A DNA stretch of 64,000 bases, taken from contig JAETXT010000002.1 of assembly GCA_019188255.1 (NCBI GenBank), positions 4,278,001 through 4,342,000 of the forward strand, given 5' to 3'. Below are positions 55,341-64,000 of the stretch, piece after piece. Source of the stretch: Verticillium longisporum. Its lineage: Eukaryota; Ascomycota; Sordariomycetes; Glomerellales; Plectosphaerellaceae. A program made the position numbers and the translations under genes. The notes beneath the pieces were generated by a model that saw nothing but the letters and a program-made list of their open reading frames with translations, was not told the DNA's origin and searched no databases. Each line of letters begins with the position of its first letter. Position 1 is the stretch's first letter.

Positions 55341-58300
55341 CTACTCAGTCACTCCCACTTCATCTGCTGGCTCCCACCTCTCAATCAGAGCATCATTGGG
55401 CAAGGCATAGGAAGGGCTAGCGCCATCCCGCCGGGCCAGTAACTCGCCAACTCTGGCCTTCAACCTCTCCTTCGAGATTAGTTCCACAGGTGTCTTGCCA
55501 TCAACATCACACAGAGACATATCCGCCCCAGCTTCCAGAAGCACCCTGGCGGACTGGTAATGATTCAATGAACAGGCGAGATGCAGCGGCGTCTTTCCAT
55601 CTGACCGCTGGGCGTTGACATCTGCTTTGTGCTCAAGGAATGTCTGCATCATTAGAGGAGTGTGAGAGTAGCCCGCTGACGGTTTGGCTGTGCGGAACAC
55701 AGTGTGCATGGGCGTTTCTCCCTCTAACGTCCGCGACGATACCTCACCCCCGTGCTCAATCAAAAGAATCGCCAGATCGCGACTTGCCATTTGTGGGTTG
55801 AGATAGTGAAGCGCCTGCCAGCCCTGTAGGTCTGCTTTGCTACAAGATGCACCTTGTTCAAGCAAGGTCGTGTAAGTTGACCAATTGAAGTTGCGCCCAA
55901 CCGCATGCATGAGAGGTGTTCTCCCATCTTGGTCTGCGATGTTGATATCCATCCTGGCAGCGAGAACTCGCACAATGCCATCTGAGTAGGCAGAATCTTC
56001 TCCAGCGAAAAGTAGATGGAACACTGAGAGACCGCTGCCATCGCACACGTCCATCCGCGCACCGTATCGGTGTAATATGGGAACGTTATGCACAGCGTTG
56101 TGGGACCCAACGGCATGCATCAGGGGTGTTTTCCCTTTCTTGTCAACAGCTTCAACCGAAAGACCACTGTCAACGAGAAGTCGAATCATCTGCTCGTCTG
56201 TCCATCTACAAGCACGATGTAGCGCTGTCTGTCCCTGCGTGTCTGTTGCGTGCAACAAGGCGTCATCCTTGAGAGCATCACAAAGATAACGCATTCCTAG
56301 GGCTCGCTGCTGGGTGTTCCCCCATTCCGGATGAGAATTCCCAGAGCAAAGATGGTGCAAAGCAGTCCTGCCCTCGTGATCGCGAGCGTCAGTTGTGGCT
56401 CCATACGCGAGAAGCTCCTGCAAAACAACAGCGATGCCCCGGGAGGCATAATGTAATAGTGGAGTATTGCCTGTATCATCCCGAAACTCGAGGTCGCAGT
56501 GCTTAAGGTATTCCCGGAGGATGCCTCGCTGCTCTGTCTGTTCGGACCTTGAAGCAGTTACGTTCAAGGCCCAGTTAGAGAAATGTGGCACACCCCCGTT
56601 ATTGTTCCTTAAGGATGGCTTTGCGCCATATGCAAAAAACAAAGCAATTTCCTCAGGGCTCGTGGCAGTGTCGAGGGCTTCTCGAACGTACTTTTCGTCG
56701 ATTTCCGCATGGCAAGCTTCGAACAGCAGACGCCTGAGCTCGTGTTCTTTGCAGGTTTCAAGTGGCGTCCGCCCTGCTTCATCCAATGCTAGCGGGTCTG
56801 CACCATATCGTAGGAGCACCTTCATTGTAGCGACATCTGTGACGACATGGAGAGGAGTATCTCCGTAATTGGCGAGGGATGCTGTACTAGAAACCCCTGT
56901 GCGGTTTTCGTGCTCTAGTAGTAGCTTCACTGTCTCATGAAGGCCCTTCCTTGCAGCTACATAAACCGGCGTGCGGCCTGACCAGTCTTCAAACACCACC
57001 GGGGTGGTTGTCGCCCCGCTTTGAAGCAAGAGCGGTACAAGGCAAAGCATATTCGGGGGACATTCGTGGATAAGCCAAGATAGCGGTGCTTCTGGTCCAA
57101 AGGAGTCGTTAGGATCGGCTCCAACTTGGAGGAGCGCCTTGACCATGTCGGCGTCGTGGGCCATCAAGGCTGCAAGAATGAGTGGGAGCGGTTGATCGAA
57201 CCCTTGGCGATCCGAATTCTTACTGACAGGAATCAGAAGGTTTGGGTCTTCCTCGACGTCCTTGAGTACCTGTTGCCTGTGACCCAAAAGTGTTCGTAAA
57301 CTAGACCGATCTATTTGCTGGAGGATAATAGGGAGGTGGCAATTGAAAGCGTACAGCCCAAACCAAGCCTGGCACAGGCCATTCGATGGCTCAGTAAGCC
57401 TGTTGTAGAGTGTTTCCAGCTCCGTAGGAAGTCTGCCAGACTCGCGGACGTGTATTGGCCAATAAAGAGATGCGTACATGATAAATGGGTATGTGGTGTT
57501 GTAAAACTGGTTTAGTGTATATGTCGTTTGGTTGATCAACTCTTCCAATGGGAGTCCTTCTGTGTTCAGGAGCACTGGTTGTCCGGAGCTACTAAGCAGG
57601 TCCTGTTGACTTAGTGCCCAAATACATATCTTTGTTGTTGTCGTGTGGGCTTCCTCGAGACTGATAGACCCTTGCCAAGTCAACGCTTTGAGGGAGTGCG
57701 CAGGCGGTGGCCTCGTGAAGAACTCTCGCCCAGTTTCATGGAGAAGGTATATGCTGCTGTCCTGGATGATGATGAAGAGTCCACACCATTGCCTCAAAGC
57801 GTCTTCGAATTGCGAATCATCGAGAAGATCATCGAGCAAGGCATTCAAAGATGCTGTGGACGATGATAACTGCATGGCCACGTTCATCTCTCTGACTTTC
57901 AAGGGCCGCTGAGCAGCAATGATCAAACTCATAGCAGTACGCATCAGGTCTTGATTAGCAGTTGTACTCAATATTTGATCGTATGCTTCGTTGAAATCTT
58001 GAGGAAGCTCAGACAGAAGTTTGTCGATATTTTGGCTAGTGGGTAGAAATCCGCGAGAAGCGCGGCCGCGCCTCGGCTCGAGAGCATCGAAGATGAGACG
58101 TATCCAGAGATAAGTCGGGTTCCTGACCTGTAACATTCGTTCCTTGAGTCGTTGTTTCATGCGGTCAGGCCACCGAAGCTTGCTGGTGCGTTGTTCGACC
58201 ACTTTTTCAACCTCGGCAGTGATCAGGGCAGTCGCTTGCTCATCGTCTCCACGAGTTATAAAAGTTCCAGCTTCATCGCCGTCTTCGAACCCGTTGATGA

Positions 58301-60279
58301 TGTAGTCGTACGGACGTGTCGTTACAAAGAGTGGTAGGCTACCGTCTGTGCGGTGATGATCTAGAATGAAGTCACCAATCTGATCGTCTTTGCATTGATC
58401 CAAAGCATCAAGAATCAACGCCATGCGGCCAGATCCGGGATCCCCAGCCACTGCTTCAAGGATCTGCCACAGAACTGCAGAATTGTGGACAATAGTTTTC
58501 CCTCGACGCTCGTATTCGTCGAAAGCATGGTGGATAAGAACTTCGTGTTGTGTAAAGACCTGGTGAAGCATGGAGCACAGCGCTTGCGCTGTGCTGTGTT
58601 GGTCGAAGAAGAAATAACATGTGGTCGTAAACCCACGTCCAGGAAGGACTATGTCGATCAAATGTCTGGAGATGACCGACTTGCCGCAACCTGGGAGTCC
58701 GGTGGCAAGATGAAGCCCCGACTTGTGGTTCAAGCAAGCATGGAAAGAGTCGCTTTCGAGGAGCCATCTACCAGTGCCTCCAACCATGCTCACGATGCGG
58801 TCCTTGGTCTTCTCTGGTCCAGCATCGTAGGAGACCTGTTCGGCGAAAAGTCGCATCAGCTCGGTCTTCTCCACCGACTTGTCAGAAACAAGCTTGATGG
58901 CCATATTGTGAAGCTCTTTCAATGTAGCCTCCACTCGCTCAGAAGATGCGAGCTGCTGTTTGGCCGTCTCGCCGTTCTGAGCAGACACTACCAAAATCTC
59001 CTTGCCGGTCGCAAGATTTTCCTTCGACAAACCCTCCAGAGCAGAGAGATGTATGTGCCACTTCTTTTGGACCTCGATAGCTTCCTCTCTCAAAAGGTCG
59101 AGGGAATGATTGGTTTTTGCTGAAAGGATATACTGGTTCAGTTCTTTGACATCGACTTCCCGAGACTCGACTGCCTGAGTCAAAGCTTCCCAGTCAGTCA
59201 AGCAGAGTGCATCGGCGGCGAACGGCTTGAGGCGATTTCGATAAAAGCGGAGAACGCTTTGTATCTGGAAGTCGAGGATCGCTTTGTAAAGTTCAATGAT
59301 GCGCTTTCGAAGCTCTGCTATCTGAACTGGTATCTCGGAATGTGTGTCTTTGTCCGAGGACCTGTCGTTGGTGGCACTTTGGTCGGTGCCTTTGTTGATC
59401 CCCAACAAGTGTGTTTCCTGCGCGACGTAATACTGCATGAGAGATGTAACCTTTTCGTAGCCATTTTCGTGCGCTTCAGTCGTCGAGATTGGGTTTGTGA
59501 GTAGAGGCAGCGCCAAAGAAACAACAGCCCAGGCTACAGAAGCTTCAGGAGATAAAGCCACAGCTTGGCCAACCCATCCTTGGGCCCATTGGATGAAAGA
59601 CAGCCCTTTCTTGACCTGGTCCCCAACGTTGATCTCAGTTTCTCCAATGTGGAACTTAATCTGTTCCGAGTCTTTCTTTTCCAAGCCGAGTTCCGTGATC
59701 ATCTTCATCTGTCTGCGCCGGCTGCTCTGATCTGAAGTAATGGCATTGTCCACGATATTCAAATCGATGCGGTGTGCATCTGTATCCCCAATCACTCCGA
59801 CTACAATCATTTAAGAAACAGTTAGAAAGGTCTGTACATTGCTGGTCATGGCATTGACAATTACCTGGCGGGTCAAGATGTACGGCTTGAAGCTTGCTTG
59901 AAAGTATTTTTTCGTACTTTTCCACCCTTTGTTTGCTCTCATCATTGTCATCGCGAAGCGCATCATAAGCAACGTCCCACAAAGAAGGAGATGACAGCGA
60001 AGCGCAAGACTTGAGGCTTTCAGGGCTAAGTGTGTCTCGCAAGTTATCTCCTTGCTTCACTACTGTAGAGCCTCCAATCTGCGTCAAATTTGTCGACATG
60101 TCAGTCGACACTAGGTCTACGGTGACTGTACTGGGTGGCTCCTGGGCAAAGGAACCATTCTGATGGCTGGTTTGGCTGCGCCTCGAGAAGAAAGTGAAGA
60201 GTCTAGATCGACGGCGAGATGGGGTTGTTGAAGCTTCGATACCCTCGGGCCGACGATTCTTGTCTACTTGGCGACGCAT
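55341..60279 (-). CDS. NACHT-ankyrin (NLR-like STAND) protein, 1,624 residues
   Basis: Fungal NACHT-ankyrin proteins are switch ATPases related in layout to animal NLRs and linked to non-self recognition. Exon 1 is 60279-59865 and exon 2 is 59800-55341, with a 64-bp intron. The N-terminus (about 1-140) is basic and Ser-rich. The NACHT-associated N-terminal helical domain runs about 190-420 (QWAQGWVGQAVALSPEASVAW). The NACHT core has the P-loop TGLPGCGKSVIS near 505, the Walker B strand ALILDALDQC near 600 and VTTRPYDYI. A winged-helix-like region (TYLWIRLIFDAL, QDFNEAYDQIL) precedes ankyrin repeats from about 1040 to 1590, including GRTPVYVAARKG, GRTALHHLCSG, GQTALHRACRW, GKTPLMHAVGS and GKTPLHLACSLNHYQSARVLL. 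There is no recognisable N-terminal effector domain. The gene is intact and much longer than its neighbours. Confidence 0.92.
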
Positions 60280-61037
60280 TTCCCCCCAGAAGTCGTACTT
60301 AGGAGAATGACACTTTTGAACGATAGTGTCATTGGAAGGACACGATGATAGTTATTTTCCAGAACCACTCGTGTTATATTACAACCGTCATGTTATGTAC
60401 TCCCAGTACAAACATCTCCTTGCCGCTGAGGAGGGGCAGAATTGGAAGTGTCCAGGGTCTGGCGCATGAGATTTGCGTAGTCCTGCAGCTGGCCGCGCTT
60501 ACAGACCACTACCACTTGGTTCCGGGAATGCTATTGGGAGGTTTCAACGCCAAGAGCCAGGATTTTATCATAACCGCGTGGGCTTCTGGTACCAACCGAA
60601 ACATGCTTCAGCTCGACTCACTGGGCGAAACTTGATGGCATGAAATTACGCTCTCTGCCTGGGAGGCCGAGTCGGCGTAAAATAGCAGAACATAGCCTTC
60701 CCGCGCACCATTGCAGCAATGTGAACGTCCTCCATTCTGGGAGTGGAATGGGGCATACCGGCTGCTCTTCAGACGCTACTGTAGACGCTGCATCTACCTG
60801 ACTCTGACCAGGATTAGAGGGAATAATGATGTGCACGGCGGCGCTTGGTTTGACCCACTTGTTCACCGACAACGGGTATTGACCGAAAAGCACTGGCTGT
60901 CAATTGACTCTCGAACCACCCCACCGAGGTGAGGAGCCCCGCCAAACATCAGTGAGCAACCTCGAGCATTTCCTAAATTACGGCTTGACGAATGCGAAGA
61001 GCCTCCCATCTCAAGCTCGGCAGCATCGCCTTTGAAA
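60280..61037. promoter_or_regulatory. Divergent region between the NACHT-ankyrin and prefoldin genes
   Basis: 758 bp with no convincing coding frame. It contains both promoters. Confidence 0.45.
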
Positions 61038-61989
61038 ATGGCGTCCCAACAGTTAGTCCTTCGCTTCTCTTCCATGAACCATGCTGAATCATCTCTCTCC
61101 CCCCCAGACAAGATGCGACACCAAGCAACCCGAGAGGCATCCCCACTGCGCCTTTCGTCGACAAGGTCGAGGACTACGTTTCTACCCGCGCTGATGTCGA
61201 GCCTACTTTGCGCAACTTTCAGGAGATGATCTCGTAAGTTGCACTTGGGTTCACAGATTTATGGCCTGTGTCGGCGATCACAGCATGTACAACCACGGGG
61301 ATCGCGGAAGGAAAGACTCGTCATGGGAAGATGCTCGACGTAGTAACACATTACCTTCCAGGAAGTACCAGTTCATGGAGTTGAATCTCCAGAAACGAAT
61401 GGGTGGCCTGAACGATAAGATTCCCGATATACAGAAGACTTTGGACTCGGTTCGCTTCTTGAAGCTGAGGAAGGTACGTGATAGCCAAGATTCTCATAAC
61501 TACTACACAGATGCTGATCAAGCCTAGGATGAGTCCGAGCCCGTCGAGACTACCTTTGAGCTTAACGACACGCTGTATGCGAAAGCAAAAATACCCCCGA
61601 CCGAGGAGGTTTATATCTGGCTCGGCGTATGATTCTTCGATTATAAAGAGGGGTAAATGGACAAGTTTGCTGACATGGTGCATAGGCAAATGTCATGCTT
61701 GCATACGAAATTGACGAGGCCGAAGCTCTGCTCGAGTCTAAGCTCTCAACAGCGAAACTGAGTTTGTCAAACTGTGAAGAGGATCTCGACTTTCTGAGAG
61801 AACAAATTACAGTGCGTTGGCCCTAAAATGCCTTGAAGTCGCTGTTGCTAACCCCTTGCGCAGACCATGGAAGTTGCAATTGCGCGGGTGTACAACTGGG
61901 AAGTCGTCCAGAAGAGAAAAGACAAGGGAAACGAAGAAAAGGAGCCAGAGAAGGAAAGGGAAGAAGAGAATGGAGAGCCGGGTGGCTGA
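61038..61989 (+). CDS. PAC10: Prefoldin subunit 3
   Basis: Prefoldin is a cytosolic hexamer that hands unfolded actin and tubulin to the CCT chaperonin; subunit 3 (Pac10/VBP1) is alpha-type. Six exons: 61038-61051, 61108-61233, 61362-61473, 61528-61626, 61686-61811 and 61864-61989, giving 200 residues with all phases closing. The first exon codes only MASQ plus two bases. Landmarks are NPRGIPTAPFVDKVEDYV, the helix KYQFMELNLQKRMGGLNDKI, the beta-hairpin ETTFELNDTLYAKAKIPPTE and VYIWLGANVMLAYEIDEAEALL, then the second helix NCEEDLDFLREQITTMEVAIARVYNW. The C-terminus is Glu/Lys-rich. Intron positions cut the helices and hairpins in the usual fungal style. With TBCC, two tubulin-folding genes lie in this window. 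Confidence 0.95.
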
Positions 61990-62671
61990 AATACTTGACG
62001 ACTACATACATCATCCCGAGCCATCTCATCACACAAGCTTGCGTCCATTAGCGCTGAATAGGCCCGCTTCGCCCAACCTGTTGGGCAGCACAACAGACCT
62101 ACCGATATTCTCAGCAGAGGGCATGAACAACTGCCTAGGAAAGAAAATGAGGACTGCTGATGGTAGATATCATTCATGATCTCCACGTGGTCGCCGTAGC
62201 CTCAGATACTTCCCGCAGGATGCTAGGTACTACATCAAATACCTGTTGAGGCTTACACCACCTCCAGCGTCAATGCTCTTCACAGAACCAACTTTTTGTG
62301 TACCATTTCTTGAGTAAGCGACAGGTGAGTTGCAAAAAAGGTTCATCGTTGTTGGGCTTTTGATAAGCGTAGGTTAGGTTCAATCCGAGCTTGAAGCTTC
62401 TCCATGATCCAAATCCCTCTCTTGACCGAGGGGTACAAAAGCTCGTGGTGGGTTACGTAAGGATTGAAGTGGCGGGCTTCCCGCCTTCCGTCGTCACTGG
62501 TGGAGGCGCGGCGGGGCGGGGCAGCCTCCTTAATTCGACCGTGACCGCTGTCTACTAAGTTACTCTGTTTTCTACATCTGCAGAGGCTTCAAGATAACCA
62601 CAACACCCGCGGGCTCTCACGTACGACACCAAACTAATCATCGCAAGAGACAGCTTTCAAATACTGTCAAG
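61990..62671. other. Intergenic between prefoldin 3 and SEC14-like genes
   Basis: 682 bp made up of the 3' flank of prefoldin 3 and the SEC14-like promoter. There is a GC-rich patch near 62500-62525 and no coding frame of note. Confidence 0.45.
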
Positions 62672-63918
62672 ATGGCGGCCCAGACACAGATTGCGCCTGA
62701 GCTTGTTGCTCCCGAGCTTGATTCGAACTACGACAAATTCGATTACCCCACGAAAGCTGCTGTGGCTCAGGATGGCCATCCCGGACACTGCACCGAGGCG
62801 CAGAAGGCCCAAATCCACCAACTGCGCATGATGCTCGAGGCTGAGGGCATCACGTCCCGCCTGGACACCTTGACACTGGTAAACATGGCCAAACGAGACG
62901 ATCTGGGGCGTTGTGCTGACAGAAGAACTTAGTTGCGCTTCCTGAGGGCACGCAAGTTTGATGTCAACGCTGCGAAGGCCATGTCAGTCAAAATTATCGG
63001 CTAGGTTCCCGTATGAGGTCTAACAGTACACCAGGTTCGTCGAGTTTGACAAGTGGCGCAAGGAGATTCATCTGGATGCTCTCGTACCTACTTGGGATTA
63101 CAAGGAGAAGGAGCAGATGCTCCAATACTACCCTCAATACTACCACAAGACTGACATTGTGAGTTCTTGCTGGAAAGCTCCGAGCGAAGACCTGGCTGAC
63201 AAACCACGCCTGACAGGATGGCCGACCCGTATACATCGAGCAGCTCGGTAGCATCAACCTGACCGAAATGCGCAAGATCACCACCGATGAGCGCATGCTG
63301 GACAACCTTGCTGTCGAGTACGAGAAGTGTGCCGATCCTAGGTTCCCCGCCGCCTCTGCCGTCAAGGGCTCGCTTGTCGAAACTTGTTGCACAATCATGG
63401 ACCTCAAGGGCATTAGCCTTGGCAACGCATCTCAAGTCTACGGCTACGTCAAGCAGGCCTCTGTGATCTCGCAGAACTACTATCCCGAGCGTCTTGGCAA
63501 GCTCTACATGATCAACGCTCCTTGGGGCTTTTCTGCCGTCTGGGGCATGGTTAAGGGCTGGCTCGACCCTGTCACTGTCAAGAAGATCGACATTCTTGGC
63601 TCGAGCTACTCTAAGGAGCTCCTTAAACAGATCCCTGCCGAAAACCTTCCCGAGAAGTTCGGTGGCAAGTGCGTTTGCAAAGAAGGCTGCCACAACAGCA
63701 ACGCCGGTCCTTGGCAGGAACCTCAGTGGAAGAACAAGGCTTGGTGGGACAAGCCAGAGGCTAAGCAGCAGGCTCTCGAGGCCCTCAAAGGCACCTCGAA
63801 GGATCCCCATGTCCTTGTCAACGAAGGTGGCGAGACAGTCACTGCTGCCACCGGTGCCGCCGTTGCACCCCCCGCCGGTACTGCTGACGCGGGCGCTCCT
63901 GCCAAGGCCACGGCCTAA
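62672..63918 (+). CDS. SEC14: SEC14-type phosphatidylinositol/phosphatidylcholine transfer protein
   Basis: Sec14 proteins exchange PI and PC and link lipid metabolism to Golgi secretion. Exons are 62672-62878, 62933-62982 (50 nt), 63035-63158 and 63217-63918, giving 360 residues. The start [17 protein letters not shown] is followed by the CRAL-TRIO N-terminal helices ([33 protein letters not shown]). The lipid-binding domain, about 105-295, has [51 protein letters not shown] (quoted in family order) and [22 protein letters not shown] closes the domain. The tail from about 305 is Ala/Pro/Thr-rich and not conserved. Several SEC14 paralogues exist in fungi, so the exact orthologue is inferred. 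Confidence 0.92.
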
Positions 63919-64000
63919 GATCGTTCAGTCACTTGTGTCGTTTGGTAGCGTTGGTGTTGAAGGGGGTGGTTGTGGTGATAGCGGTATGATTGTGGTGCTT
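63919..64000. other. 3' flank of the SEC14-like gene at the window edge
   Basis: 82 bases after the stop codon, T/G-rich, with no feature seen. Confidence 0.4.

Noticed and set aside
1..64000. CRISPR arrays, operons, ribosome-binding sites, integrated virus or transposon genes
   Set aside because: The genes are spliced and eukaryotic, and no transposase, reverse transcriptase, terminal repeats or spaced direct repeats were found.

Overview
The window is nuclear DNA from a filamentous ascomycete, most likely a Sordariomycete. The evidence is short introns of about 50-130 bp with GTRNGT donors and CTRAC-type branch sites, a long FREQUENCY clock gene, a heterokaryon-incompatibility (HET) relic, a NACHT-ankyrin gene, and protein sequences close to those of Neurospora and its relatives. 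A placement near Glomerellales (Verticillium, Colletotrichum) is a guess. Nothing suggests bacteria, plasmids or organelles.

Layout, left to right. A protein start runs off the left edge (-). Then come TAF12 (-) divergent from proteasome RPN3 (+), a probable small secreted protein (+), GPI1 of GPI-anchor synthesis (-), a two-helix membrane protein (-), MDM35 (-) divergent from RRP6 (+), an 8-cysteine secreted protein (-), a D-2-hydroxyacid dehydrogenase (+) and a decayed HET gene (+). After a 3 kb gap come ATP9 (+), tRNA-Thr(AGT) (-), a SAS2-like MYST acetyltransferase (-), a secreted L-amino-acid oxidase (-), an LRR protein (-), an NmrA-like oxidoreductase (+), tubulin cofactor C (+), a possible broken gene (-), FRQ (+), cofactor-independent phosphoglycerate mutase (-) divergent from MED9 (+), a 1,624-residue NACHT-ankyrin protein (-), prefoldin subunit 3 (+) and a SEC14-type lipid-transfer protein (+).

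Most genes are single-copy housekeeping genes with no shared pathway. Transcription (TAF12, MED9, SAS2), RNA and protein turnover (RRP6, RPN3), mitochondria (ATP9, MDM35) and folding (prefoldin, TBCC) are represented. The accessory content is two secreted-protein candidates, the oxidase, the HET relic and the NACHT-ankyrin gene.

Two points affect how the sequence should be read. First, RPN3 (twice), MED9, phosphoglycerate mutase, and probably SAS2 and the broken gene near 45.3 kb, lose frame at runs of C on the coding strand, nearly always as if one C were missing. This looks like homopolymer miscalling rather than gene decay. Second, intron 1 of the phosphoglycerate mutase gene is open in a frame that encodes a plausible membrane-anchored tail ending exactly at the splice acceptor.

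Exon limits were worked out by hand from splice motifs, phase and family conservation. No search was run.
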